The notes: a model not told the origin generated them from the letters alone. Shown: positions 1 to 7,358, counted from the first letter of the stretch. The stretch is 10,489 nucleotides of DNA from Candidatus Methanovirga meridionalis (GCA_031289325.1 JAITPS010000191.1:1-10489); one strand, 5' to 3'. Made by a program: numbers and translations.

Positions 1-216
1 GTAAATGTTTTTTAATTATTGTAAATGTTTTTTAATTATTGTAAATGTTTTTTAATTATTGTAAATGTTTTTTAATTATTGTAAATGTTTTTTAATTATT
101 GTAAATGTTTTTTAATTAATTTAAATGTTTTTTAATTAATTTAAATGTTTTTTAATTAATTTAAATGTTTTTTAATTAATTTAAATGTTTTTTAATTAAT
201 TTAAATGTTTTTTAAT
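1..216. repeat. 20-bp tandem array upstream of aksA (11 copies)
   Basis: Eleven head-to-tail copies of a 20-bp unit start at the window edge. The first five read GTAAATGTTTTTTAATTATT. The sixth (101-120) is a hybrid with the first variant's start and the second variant's end. Copies seven to ten read TTAAATGTTTTTTAATTAAT, and the last (201-220) decays after base 216. The order suggests expansion by slippage or unequal exchange of two neighbouring variants. The unit is close to TAAATGTATTTTAATTAATA, which occurs in the interspersed element further right, so this array is probably the inside of another copy cut by the window edge. It occupies the place where the aksA promoter should be. Confidence 0.97.
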
Positions 217-237
217 CACTTTAAAGAATAATTTAGT

Positions 238-241
238 GGTG
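238..241 (+). promoter_or_regulatory. Ribosome binding site that fixes the aksA start
   Basis: GGTG, part of the archaeal anti-Shine-Dalgarno complement (GAGGTGATCC), lies six bases before the ATG at 248. The two in-frame GTG codons at 236 and 239 overlap this site and would have no ribosome binding site of their own, so the ATG at 248 is the better start. Confidence 0.6.
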
Positions 242-247
242 TTATTG

Positions 248-1420
248 ATGAAATATTTTGTAAGTCCTTATAATAAAGAAGCCAAAATCGAATTTCCAAA
301 AAATATAACTCTATATGATACAACTCTTAGAGATGGAGAACAAACTCCTGGTGTTTGTTTTAGTGGTGATAATAAATTAGAAATAGCTATTGAATTAGAT
401 AAATTAAAACTTCCTCAAATTGAAGTAGGATTTCCAATTGTATCTAATCAAGAAAAGGAAGCAGTTAAAACCATTGCAAATCAAGGGTTAAATGCTCAAA
501 TATTGTCTTTAGCAAGAACAAAAAAGGAAGATATTGATGCTGCACTATCATGTGATGTAGATGGGATCATAACTTTTATGGGGACTTCTGATATTCATTT
601 AGAGCATAAAATGAATATAGGTAGACAAGAAGCTCTTAACATCTGTATGAAAGCAATTGAGTATGCGAAAGATCATGGATTATTCGTTGCTTTCTCAGCT
701 GAGGATGCAACACGATCAGATTTAGATTTTTTAAAAAGAATTTATAAAAAAGCTGAAGAGTATGGGGTTAATAGAGTTCATATTGCTGATACTGTTGGAG
801 CAATAAGTCCACAAGGAATGAATTTCTTAGTTACAGAATTAAAAAAGCACTTAAAGACCCAAATAGCTGTTCATTGCCATAATGACTTTGGTCTTGCAGT
901 ATCTAATTCAATAGCTGGTCTTTTAGCTGGTGCAACTGCAGTTTCAACAACTGTTAATGGTATTGGGGAGCGAGCTGGAAATACATCTCTTGAAGAGTTA
1001 ATAATGAGTTTAAAATTTATTTATGGTTTGGATCTTGGTTTTAAAACAAAAAATATTCAAAATTTATCACGGTTAGTTTCAAAACATACAAGTATGGATA
1101 TTCCAAAAAATAAAGCAATTGTAGGTGATAATGTATTTAGACACGAGTCTGGAATTCATGTCGATGCCGTTATTGAAGAACCATTAACATACGAGCCTTA
1201 TTTACCTGAATTAGTGGGTCAAAGAAGAAAACTTGTTTTAGGAAAACACTCTGGTTGCAGAGCAGTTAAAGCAAAGTTAAATGCATGTGGATTTAAAGTA
1301 ACTGAAGATGAATTGTGTCATATAGTTGAAGAAGTTAAAAAAACCAGAGAGGAAGGAACTTATATAAATGATAAAGTTTTTATTGAAATTATTAAACATT
1401 GTAAATTAGCAGATATTTGA
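248..1420 (+). CDS. aksA: Homocitrate synthase AksA (coenzyme B biosynthesis)
   Basis: This is a DRE-TIM metallolyase-type Claisen condensing enzyme of 390 residues from the ATG at 248. Visible motifs are DTTLRDGEQTPG (residues 24-35), HCHNDFGLAVSNS (209-221), NGIGERAGNTSLEE (237-250) and RHESGIHVDA (298-307). By comparison with isopropylmalate synthase, D29, H209, H211 and N245 should bind the divalent metal. It lacks the roughly 100-residue C-terminal allosteric domain of LeuA and CimA (about 500 residues), and its length matches NifV/AksA. In methanogens AksA condenses 2-oxoglutarate and its longer homologues with acetyl-CoA, leading to 2-oxosuberate and the heptanoyl chain of coenzyme B. 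It appears to be transcribed alone, with no other aks gene nearby. An isopropylmalate or citramalate role is less likely but cannot be excluded from motifs alone. Confidence 0.88.
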   Translation: MKYFVSPYNKEAKIEFPKNITLYDTTLRDGEQTPGVCFSGDNKLEIAIELDKLKLPQIEVGFPIVSNQEKEAVKTIANQGLNAQILSLARTKKEDIDAALSCDVDGIITFMGTSDIHLEHKMNIGRQEALNICMKAIEYAKDHGLFVAFSAEDATRSDLDFLKRIYKKAEEYGVNRVHIADTVGAISPQGMNFLVTELKKHLKTQIAVHCHNDFGLAVSNSIAGLLAGATAVSTTVNGIGERAGNTSLEELIMSLKFIYGLDLGFKTKNIQNLSRLVSKHTSMDIPKNKAIVGDNVFRHESGIHVDAVIEEPLTYEPYLPELVGQRRKLVLGKHSGCRAVKAKLNACGFKVTEDELCHIVEEVKKTREEGTYINDKVFIEIIKHCKLADI

Positions 1421-1475
1421 ATTGTTATGTTTTGTAAAATTATTTTCTTTTTATTTATACCTAATGGATTCGATG

Positions 1476-1499
1476 GAGTTTTTAATAAATAACTCTTTT
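1476..1499 (+). terminator. Weak hairpin plus T run after aksA
   Basis: GAGTT (1476-1480) can pair with AACTC (1491-1495) around a 10-base AT loop, followed by TTTT (1496-1499). It is the only stem with G:C pairs in the convergent aksA/gatA gap, but five base pairs is weak. Archaeal termination may rely on the T tracts alone. Confidence 0.25.
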
Positions 1500-1516
1500 A
1501 AAGAATTGGGTAACAA

Positions 1517-1545
1517 TTATTAAGAACTTTATCAAAACCACTATA
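1517..1545. repeat. Solo right-end module of the interspersed element
   Basis: These 29 bases are identical to 7878-7906 and differ at two positions from 5850-5878. They contain TTAAGAACTTTATCAAAACC. No left end or core accompanies this copy, so it is a solo or truncated end. It stops three bases before the gatA stop codon and would lie in the 3' untranslated region of gatA mRNA. Confidence 0.85.
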
Positions 1546-1548
1546 ATT

Positions 1549-2922
1549 TTATACTGCACTATTTTCTAAAGCAAACATCGCTTCAAGGATTTTATAATCT
1601 TCTTGGGGTTTTGATTGAATTTGTAATCCAACAGGAATTCCATTTGACTCTCCTGCTTTGATGCTTCCTGCTGGTATCCCAGTTAAATTAGCAATGACAG
1701 TTAAAACATCGTAAGCATACATTTCCATTGGTTCTAACTTGTCACCTATCTTATGTGGTAGCTTAGGAACAGTTGACCCAATTATTAAATCAACATCATT
1801 GAATAGTTTATTTATTTCATTTTTAATGAGTGATCTTGCTTGTAATGCTTTTTTATAATATTTTCCACTGAATTCTTGTTGAGAAATATAAGAACCCATA
1901 TTAATTCTTCTTAAAACCTCTTCTCCACAAACATCTTCAATTTTATAACCATATTTTCTTCCATCATATTTCCTTGTAGCTGAAAAGAACTCAACATAAT
2001 TAATTAAATAATAAGTTGGAAGAGTTAAATCAAGATAGTTAAACTCTAATTCAACAATTTCAGCTCCAAGATCCTCAATTTTAGAAACGGAGTTATCTAT
2101 TATTCCATTAATTTTTTCATCACTAAGTTCATGGAACTGTTTTATTGTAGCTATTTTCTTTCCTTTCAAGTCATCAGTATTTTTAGCATCTAAAAAATTA
2201 GGAGCATCCCATTTTAGACTTGTACAATCATGAGGATCATAATCTATTAAATTATTTAATGCAATAGCTATTCCAGAACTATCATTTGATAATGGACCAA
2301 TCTGATCTAAACTCATGGATAAATCTAAAAGTCCTTGTCTTGAAACCCCACCATAACTTGGTTTAAAACCTATAACACCACAATGAGAAGCAGGATTTCT
2401 AATTGAACCTCCTGTATCTGAACCAATAGCTATATCACACATTTTATCAGCTATGGCAGCAGCACTTCCTCCACTTGAACCACCAGATATTCTTTTAGGT
2501 GCAGAAGGATTCTTAGTTGCTCCATAATATGAGCTTTCAGTTGAACTTCCTGCTGCAAACTCATCTAAGTTTGTCATTCCAATAATTATTCCATCTTCTT
2601 CTTTAATTTTTTTTATAATGGTTGCATCATAACTACCAATATAATTTTCCAATGTTTTTGATGCCGCTGATATTGTAAAGTCTTCTACATTGATATTTGC
2701 TTTTATACCAAAAACTAATCCTGCTAAACTACCAATTTTCTCTTTATTTTTAATTTTATTACTAATTTCAGTGGCTTTTTCAAGAGCATAATTATTATTA
2801 ATCTCTAAAAATGCATTTATAGATTTGTTATTCTTATTAATAATGTCAATAAAGTTTTCTACATTATCTTCTACTTTCAGTTCTTGATTTTTAATTAATT
2901 CTGTTTTCTCCAAAATATTCAT
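1549..2922 (-). CDS. gatA: Glutamyl/aspartyl-tRNA amidotransferase subunit A
   Basis: This is the amidase-signature glutaminase subunit of the GatCAB complex (457 residues, normal length). It releases ammonia from glutamine or asparagine, which GatB uses to convert Asp-tRNA(Asn) to Asn-tRNA(Asn). In archaea, Gln-tRNA(Gln) is normally made by GatDE, so the Asn route is the likelier job here. The Ser-cisSer-Lys triad is complete: K74 in VFGIKANI, S149 in ISGGSSGGSAAAIA and S173 in GSDTGGSIR. The spacing matches Staphylococcus aureus GatA (Lys79, Ser154, Ser178) with a constant offset of five. The C-terminal GIPVGLQIQ stretch is also typical. The gene is monocistronic, and gatB and gatC are not in the window. 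A G-rich GGGGATGG (minus strand, 2930-2937) lies seven bases before the ATG. A repeat module abuts the stop codon. Confidence 0.95.
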   Translation of the reverse strand: MNILEKTELIKNQELKVEDNVENFIDIINKNNKSINAFLEINNNYALEKATEISNKIKNKEKIGSLAGLVFGIKANINVEDFTISAASKTLENYIGSYDATIIKKIKEEDGIIIGMTNLDEFAAGSSTESSYYGATKNPSAPKRISGGSSGGSAAAIADKMCDIAIGSDTGGSIRNPASHCGVIGFKPSYGGVSRQGLLDLSMSLDQIGPLSNDSSGIAIALNNLIDYDPHDCTSLKWDAPNFLDAKNTDDLKGKKIATIKQFHELSDEKINGIIDNSVSKIEDLGAEIVELEFNYLDLTLPTYYLINYVEFFSATRKYDGRKYGYKIEDVCGEEVLRRINMGSYISQQEFSGKYYKKALQARSLIKNEINKLFNDVDLIIGSTVPKLPHKIGDKLEPMEMYAYDVLTVIANLTGIPAGSIKAGESNGIPVGLQIQSKPQEDYKILEAMFALENSAV

Positions 2923-2980
2923 TAAATGACCATCCCCAATATAATTGTAGTGTTTTAAAATAATAATTTTAATTTTATAT

Positions 2981-2989
2981 TTTATATAG
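2981..2989 (-). promoter_or_regulatory. Candidate TATA box of gatA
   Basis: On the minus strand the sequence reads GGAAACTATATAAAATA, with a TATA-like CTATATAAA about 60 bases before the gatA ATG. Transcription would start near 2957-2962 and leave a leader of about 35-40 bases. The AT-rich background makes TATA calls uncertain, but this one has a purine/C-rich upstream element and sensible spacing. Confidence 0.4.
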
Positions 2990-3113
2990 TTTCCAAAAAC
3001 CTTTTTTGTTTTTTATTGGTATTAACTTTTTCTATTTTCATACTTTTTCAACCATTTCTATCACATTTTTGACTCCTTAAAAATTCCAGATTTTCAACAT
3101 TTTTATATCAAGG

Positions 3114-3151
3114 AAAAGATTTATATATGTAATATAACAATAGTTATATTA
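3114..3151 (+). promoter_or_regulatory. BRE/TATA promoter overlapped by a perfect dyad operator
   Basis: AAAAGATTTATATATG (3114-3129) is an excellent archaeal BRE plus TATA box for rightward transcription, expected to start around 3147-3151. It runs directly into a perfect inverted repeat, TAATATAAC (3130-3138) and GTTATATTA (3143-3151) around AATA. A dyad lying between TATA box and start site is the usual place for an archaeal repressor to block RNA polymerase. No open reading frame of reasonable size follows, and metX begins about 830 bases away. It could drive a non-coding RNA, a long metX leader, or be left from a lost gene. Confidence 0.55.
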
Positions 3152-3381
3152 TATGATTTTATCATATTTTTAAGAGAATATTCCGTAATTCCATAAGTAT
3201 TTAATAACACTTATTTTCTAATATTAAGTCTTTAAAAGTTGTTTTTAGATGAAAAAAATCTTCTAAAACCATATAAAAACCCAATCAAAAATCTGGATTT
3301 AAACTACTGATTTTAACTTTTAAATATTATTAAATATATGAATAAGAATAATAAATACTTTTTAGATTTTAAAAATTATAG

Positions 3382-3408
3382 TCATTATGGAAAAATTCTT
3401 AAATTTTG
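3382..3408. repeat. Left-end module of the interspersed element (solo)
   Basis: This matches the left ends at 5607, 7359 and 9304, with ATTCTTAA in place of GTTCTTAA. The sequence after it is AT-rich but does not clearly carry the element core, and no right end follows before metX. It is probably a degraded or truncated copy. Confidence 0.7.
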
Positions 3409-3604
3409 AATGATAAATTTTTTTAATTGTTTAAAAAATTAATTTAATATTAATTAAAATTTTTAATTGAAATTTTTAAAAATATGATGATTTAAAAAAA
3501 TATGGTTATTTAAAAAGATTATTTAAAAAAATATGGTTATTAAAAAAATATGATTAATTATAAATATTTTTTATGCCAATATAGATTTAGATTTAAAAAA
3601 AATT

Positions 3605-3823
3605 ATTATAATTCAATGATAAAGTTTTTATAACATTATAATTTAATAATGAAGTTTTTATAATATTATAATTTAATAATGAAGTTTTTATAATATTATA
3701 ATTCAATGATAAAGTTTTTATAACATTATAATTTAATAATAAAATTTTTATAATATTATAATTTAATAATAAAATTTTTATAATATTACAATTTAATAAT
3801 GAAGTTTTTATAATATTATAATG
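3605..3823. repeat. 30-bp tandem array, seven copies, upstream of metX
   Basis: Seven exact-length 30-bp units start at 3605, 3635, 3665, 3695, 3725, 3755 and 3785, followed by a partial copy. Three variants are seen: type A has TTCAATGATAAAG and ends AAC; type B has TTTAATAATGAAG; type C has TTTAATAATAAAA. The order is A-B-B-A-C-C-B, which suggests an earlier three-unit (90-bp) duplication followed by divergence. Each unit carries a TTTTTATAA tract, so A/T tracts recur every 30 bp, close to three helical turns. The array ends about 150 bases before the metX start. Confidence 0.95.
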
Positions 3824-3975
3824 AACATAAAATTAAATTATAACCATAAAATTAAACAGAATTATAAAAAAATATGATTATGATTATTAATTATAAATAA
3901 TATTATAACTGAATATGAATTAATTGAATATGAATTAAGAATTTAAATGAATTAGATAAAATTTATGGGGATTAC

Positions 3976-5445
3976 ATGAAAAAAGAATCAGTTGGTAGTG
4001 TTCAAACAAAATTTTTCAATATTAAAGAGGATCTGACATTAGAATCAGGTAAAATATTGAAAAATGTGACAATAGCTTATGAAACATACGGAAAATTAAA
4101 TAAAGAGAGGAATAATGCTATTTTAGTTTGTCATGCACTTTCTGGAGATGCTCATGCAGCTGGTTGGCATGAAGGAGATAAGAAACCTGGGTGGTGGGAA
4201 ATAGTAATAGGACCTGGAAAATCATTGGATAGCGAAAAATATTTTATAATTTCATCGAATATTATTGGAGGATGTAAAGGTTCTACAGGACCAGCAACTA
4301 TTAATCCAGAAACTAACAAAGAATATGGGATTGATTTTCCTGTTGTAACAATTAAAGACATGATTAAAGCAGAAAAAAAACTTGTAGAATATTTTGATAT
4401 AAAACAGCTATTTGCTATTGTTGGAGGGTCAATGGGAGGAATGCAAGTATTACAATGGATTGTTTCTTATCCAGATATGGTTAAGAAAGTTGTTGCAATA
4501 GCTACAACTTCTCGTTCTTCTCCACAACAAATAGCTTTTAATGAAGTTGGAAGACAGGCAATAACCACAGATATAAATTGGAATAATGGAAACTATTATG
4601 ATAGTGGAAAAAATGTTGAAAATGGTCTTTCAATAGCTCGGATGATAGCTCATATAACCTATCTTAGTGATGAATCAATGTATGAAAAATTTGGTCGTGA
4701 TCTTCAAGATAAGCAAGAATTGAGTTATGATTTTGACTTAGACTTCCAAGTTGAAAGTTATCTACATCATCAAGGAGAATCTTTTGTTAAACGTTTTGAT
4801 GCAAATTCATATATTTACATTACAAAAGCTATTGATTACTTTGATTTATCAAAAAATGGTTCTTTAATTGAAGGATTTAAGAATGTTAATTCAAAAGTTA
4901 AACTAATAGCTATTAATACAGATTGGTTATATCCTCCAAGTCAATTAAAGGAGATATTAAATGCTCTTAAAGCAAATGATGTGAAGGTTAGTTACAGTGA
5001 GTTAGAATCGCCTTATGGACATGATGCATTTCTTTTAGAGGATGGACAGTTAAATTATTTAATATCTAAGTTTTTAAATGATTTATTTGTTGAAGATATT
5101 GTTGAAAGAGATGTTGCAACTATAAACTCTGATGCTGATGTTGAAGATGTGGCTGTTTTAATGATGGATAAACAAATAACACATGTTCCAGTTGTAACTA
5201 AAGATGAAGTATTAATAGGTATAATGACAGCTTGGGATTTATCTAAGTCAATAGCTACAGAATGTGATAATCTTGAAGCTATCATGACTCGTGATGTTAA
5301 AACATGCAATTTAACTGATCCTATTGATGTTGTAGCTCGTGAAATGAAAAAATACAATATTTCTGCTTTACCAGTTGTATATGATGATTTTAAACTCGCA
5401 GGAATTATTACTATTGATCAGATTAGTCATTTATTTACTAATTAG
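3976..5445 (+). CDS. metX: Homoserine O-acyltransferase (MetX) with C-terminal CBS pair
   Basis: This is an alpha/beta-hydrolase enzyme that acylates homoserine in the first committed step of methionine biosynthesis, here fused to a ligand-binding module (489 residues). The catalytic part (about 1-370) shows CHALSGDAH (52-60), NIIGGCKGSTGP (95-106), the nucleophile elbow GGSMGGMQ with S152, D316 in INTDWLYPP and H349 in YGHDAFL. That gives the complete Ser-Asp-His triad. Two CBS motifs follow, about 376-430 (VPVVTKDEVLIGIMTAWDL) and 436-489 (LPVVYDDFKLAGIITIDQI). CBS pairs bind adenosyl ligands, so feedback by S-adenosylmethionine or AMP/ATP is a plausible inference. Acetyl-CoA is the usual donor in this family, but succinyl-CoA use cannot be excluded. 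The ATG follows a GGGG (3967-3970) with five bases between. The last codons are duplicated downstream. Confidence 0.93.
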   Translation: MKKESVGSVQTKFFNIKEDLTLESGKILKNVTIAYETYGKLNKERNNAILVCHALSGDAHAAGWHEGDKKPGWWEIVIGPGKSLDSEKYFIISSNIIGGCKGSTGPATINPETNKEYGIDFPVVTIKDMIKAEKKLVEYFDIKQLFAIVGGSMGGMQVLQWIVSYPDMVKKVVAIATTSRSSPQQIAFNEVGRQAITTDINWNNGNYYDSGKNVENGLSIARMIAHITYLSDESMYEKFGRDLQDKQELSYDFDLDFQVESYLHHQGESFVKRFDANSYIYITKAIDYFDLSKNGSLIEGFKNVNSKVKLIAINTDWLYPPSQLKEILNALKANDVKVSYSELESPYGHDAFLLEDGQLNYLISKFLNDLFVEDIVERDVATINSDADVEDVAVLMMDKQITHVPVVTKDEVLIGIMTAWDLSKSIATECDNLEAIMTRDVKTCNLTDPIDVVAREMKKYNISALPVVYDDFKLAGIITIDQISHLFTN

Positions 5446-5466
5446 CTATTTATTTACTAATTAGCT
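5429..5466. repeat. 19-bp tandem duplication across the metX stop codon
   Basis: ATTTATTTACTAATTAGCT occurs at 5429-5447 and again, exactly, at 5448-5466. The first copy encodes the last metX residues and the TAG stop; the second lies wholly in the 3' untranslated region. The duplication therefore leaves the protein unchanged. The perfect identity points to a recent event. Confidence 0.95.
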
Positions 5467-5513
5467 GTTAAAATTTGTTATTATCAATTATTATATTTTA
5501 TCCAATTTTTTTA

Positions 5514-5590
5514 TTTTTAGTAAATATTTTTATTTTTAGTAAATATTTTTATTTTTAGTAAATATTTTTATTTTTATTAAATATTTTTAT
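5514..5590. repeat. 19-bp T-rich tandem array after metX
   Basis: About four copies of TTTTTAGTAAATATTTTTA repeat with a 19-bp period; the last has ATTAAAT in place of AGTAAAT. The repeated T5 tracts on the plus strand could serve as staggered T-tract terminators for metX, as archaeal RNA polymerase often stops at oligo-T. That role is inferred from position and composition only. Confidence 0.9.
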
Positions 5591-5606
5591 AAAATGAATT
5601 ATATAA

Positions 5607-5878
5607 TCATTATGGAAAAGTTCTTAAATTTTAAAATGATAATTTTTTTATTAAATTGCTTAATTTTAAATATTACTTTATAAAGATCTATAATTTTAAT
5701 TAATATAAATAAATTTTTAATTAATATTTTTTAATAATATTTATTTTTAATTAATATAAATAATTTTTAATTAATATAAATAATTTTTAATTAATATAAA
5801 TAATTTTAAATTAGTATTTTTTAATAATATCTATTTTTTAAAAAATTATTTATTAAGAACTTTATCAAACCCAATATA
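5607..5878. repeat. Complete interspersed element, short form (272 bp)
   Basis: The left end (5607-5635) contains GGAAAAGTTCTTAA and the right end (5850-5878) contains TTAAGAACTTTATC. The two are inverted relative to each other with 11 perfect base pairs (AAAGTTCTTAA/TTAAGAACTTT). Between them lie the conserved core (about 5648-5700, including TATAAAGATCTATAATTT at 5679-5696), a three-copy 20-bp array of TTAATATAAATAATTTTTAA (5751-5810), and a right arm (about 5813-5849, TTTTTTAATAATATCTATTT) also found at 7845-7877. There is no coding capacity. The structure resembles a small non-autonomous element with terminal inverted repeats, but a structured RNA or chromosomal repeat is equally possible. 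Confidence 0.7.
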
Positions 5879-5990
5879 TTTAATTTTAAATATTATTTTA
5901 TTAAAAGTTATAATTTTAAATTTTAAATAATATAAATGTATTTTGATTAATATAACTAATTTTAAATTAATATATTTTAATAATTTAACT
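5877..5990. repeat. Second core copy adjoining the short element
   Basis: Directly after the right end at 5878 the core sequence recurs: TTTAATTTTAAATATTATTT, then TTAAAAGTTATAATTTTAAA, then TAAATGTATTTTGATTAATA. It has neither a left nor a right end of its own. It fills the space down to the mtaB stop codon. It may be the rest of an older element into which, or beside which, the complete copy was placed. Confidence 0.65.
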
Positions 5991-5999
5991 CATAAACCA

Positions 6000-7295
6000 T
6001 TATTCAATTCTTTCTCCTTTCAAATATGTGCTTGTTGATTCATTAATTCTAACTTTAATAAATTCTCCAGGATTTGCATTATCCACAACAACAGGAATAT
6101 ATGAATCTGTTTTTCCTATAAATCCTGATTTTTTTCCAGTTTCAACAATGAGAATTTTTTCTTCATTGTTTAATAGCTGATTATTTTTTTCTTTAGTAAT
6201 TTGAGATTTAATATCTGTTAAATATTTAGAACGTTTTTTCATGCTTTTATATGGAATTTCATCTAAATTAGATGATGTAGCTCCTTTTCTATGTTTATAC
6301 TTTGAGATATGAATTAAGTTAGGTTTAATTTCTTTTAATAAATCAACTGTTTCATGAAAATCTTCATCAGATTCTGTAGGATAACCAACAATAATATCTG
6401 TAGCTATTGTCATGCTTGGAATTTCTTCTTTAAATCTTTTAACTATGGTTTTAAATTCCTTTATATTATGACCTCTTTCCATAGATTTTAAAACATCATC
6501 ACTACCTGATTGAATTGGAAGATGCAGAAACTTATAGACTTTTTCAGATTTAAAACTATCTATTAAATTATCCAAATCATATAATGCATTTTTGGGGTGC
6601 ATCATTCCTATACGAACCCTAAAATCTCCATCAAGTGATGAAACTTCATTAATAAGTGTAGACAATTTTTCATTATTATCCAATCCAAAAGCTGCTGTAT
6701 CTTGAGCTGTTAATTGAATTTCAACACAATTATTTTTAATTGCCTCATGCACTTCCTTAACAATTTCATTGATTGGATAGCTATGTAGTCTGCCTCTTGC
6801 AAAACGAGTGCAACAGTATGTGCATATACCTAAACAGCCTTCACATATCTGAACAATATGAATATGGGGATCGAATCTAAGTTTAGAAACTCCAACCTTA
6901 GAATCTTTAGAAAATCCACTTTCTCTAACTATTTCACCATTAAAAGTTCTGTTAATAACATTTAATGATTTGTTTAATTTATGCGGACCGATCCATGATG
7001 AAGTAGGAGCTATTTTATCTAATTTTTCAGGATCTATTTCAACCATACAACCTGAAACTATAATTTTTTTATCAGGATAAGTTTCTTGTAATTTTTTAAT
7101 CTTATTTGAAACCTTATTTTCAGTAGGATTTTTAACATAACAAGTATTGACAATAACTATTTGAGACTCATTTATATTATCAACAATTTTAATATCATTC
7201 TCAACTAATAAACCAGCTATTATTTGTGAATCAGCTTGATTAAATGTGCATCCATAGGTTTCAATAAAAACTTTTAAAGAATCTTTATTTACCAT
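6000..7295 (-). CDS. mtaB: tRNA t6A37 methylthiotransferase (MtaB/CDKAL1-type)
   Basis: This radical-SAM enzyme adds a methylthio group to N6-threonylcarbamoyl-adenosine 37 of ANN-decoding tRNAs, giving ms2t6A. The 431 residues hold the three expected domains. The N-terminal MTTase domain (1-120) has cluster cysteines C16 (ETYGC), C52 (VNTCYVK) and C83 (VSGCM). The radical-SAM core (about 145-365) has C154-x3-C158-x2-C161 in CEGCLGICTYC and later HLPIQSGSD (258-266). A C-terminal TRAM domain (about 370-431) binds tRNA. Overall similarity is to the archaeal/eukaryotic branch rather than bacterial MiaB. Extra cysteines C151 and C162 flank the motif. The ATG at 7295 follows AAGGAA on the minus strand. 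A TATA-like TATTTAAAAATA (7344-7355, minus) lies just inside the left end of the large repeat element. The gene stands alone. Confidence 0.9.
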   Translation of the reverse strand: MVNKDSLKVFIETYGCTFNQADSQIIAGLLVENDIKIVDNINESQIVIVNTCYVKNPTENKVSNKIKKLQETYPDKKIIVSGCMVEIDPEKLDKIAPTSSWIGPHKLNKSLNVINRTFNGEIVRESGFSKDSKVGVSKLRFDPHIHIVQICEGCLGICTYCCTRFARGRLHSYPINEIVKEVHEAIKNNCVEIQLTAQDTAAFGLDNNEKLSTLINEVSSLDGDFRVRIGMMHPKNALYDLDNLIDSFKSEKVYKFLHLPIQSGSDDVLKSMERGHNIKEFKTIVKRFKEEIPSMTIATDIIVGYPTESDEDFHETVDLLKEIKPNLIHISKYKHRKGATSSNLDEIPYKSMKKRSKYLTDIKSQITKEKNNQLLNNEEKILIVETGKKSGFIGKTDSYIPVVVDNANPGEFIKVRINESTSTYLKGERIE

Positions 7296-7358
7296 GAAAA
7301 TTCCTTATTAGTGTGTTGTAAAAAATGTTTGTAATTAATCATTTATTTTTAAATATAT

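Larger units (their letters stand above)
2923..3975. other. 1.05-kb intergenic region between divergent gatA and metX
   Basis: No convincing protein gene was found. From left to right the gap holds the gatA promoter, an orphan rightward promoter with an overlapping dyad (3114-3151), about 200 bases of unassigned sequence, a left-end module of the interspersed element (3382-3408), short AAAAAATATGGTTATT repeats (about 3481-3560), the 30-bp array (3605-3823), and AT-rich sequence up to the metX start. Minus-strand stretches at 2982-3041 and around 3160-3290 encode very short peptides that may be remnants of a lost gene or chance. The metX promoter cannot be picked out with confidence; TTATAAATA near 3891 is one candidate. 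Confidence 0.7.
5446..5999. other. Convergent metX/mtaB intergenic region (554 bp)
   Basis: This gap holds the stop-codon duplication, the 19-bp array, the short complete element and the extra core copy, which together fill nearly all of it. No open reading frame worth reporting and no RNA gene was seen. Confidence 0.7.

Noticed and set aside
1..216. CRISPR array
   Set aside because: The units are continuous 20-mers with no unique spacers, and no cas genes are present. The same applies to the arrays at 3605, 9519 and 10318.
236..247. Upstream GTG start codons for aksA
   Set aside because: They overlap the GGTG ribosome binding site and leave no site of their own; the ATG at 248 fits better.
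3086..3296. 9-bp inverted repeat CCAGATTTT/AAAATCTGG flanking 200 bases as ends of a mobile element
   Set aside because: It is short, with no target-site duplication, no second copy in the window and no transposase; chance is likely.
4152..4361. 69-residue open frame on the minus strand inside metX
   Set aside because: It lies antisense within a clearly functional gene, has no ribosome binding site and looks like a mirror of the metX codons.
5055..5357. 100-residue open frame on the minus strand inside the metX CBS region
   Set aside because: Antisense to conserved CBS coding sequence; serine/threonine-rich composition is typical of a shadow frame.
5595..5890. Target-site duplication around the short element
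   Set aside because: ATATA-like bases occur on both sides, but in this composition they are not informative; no longer matching flank was found.
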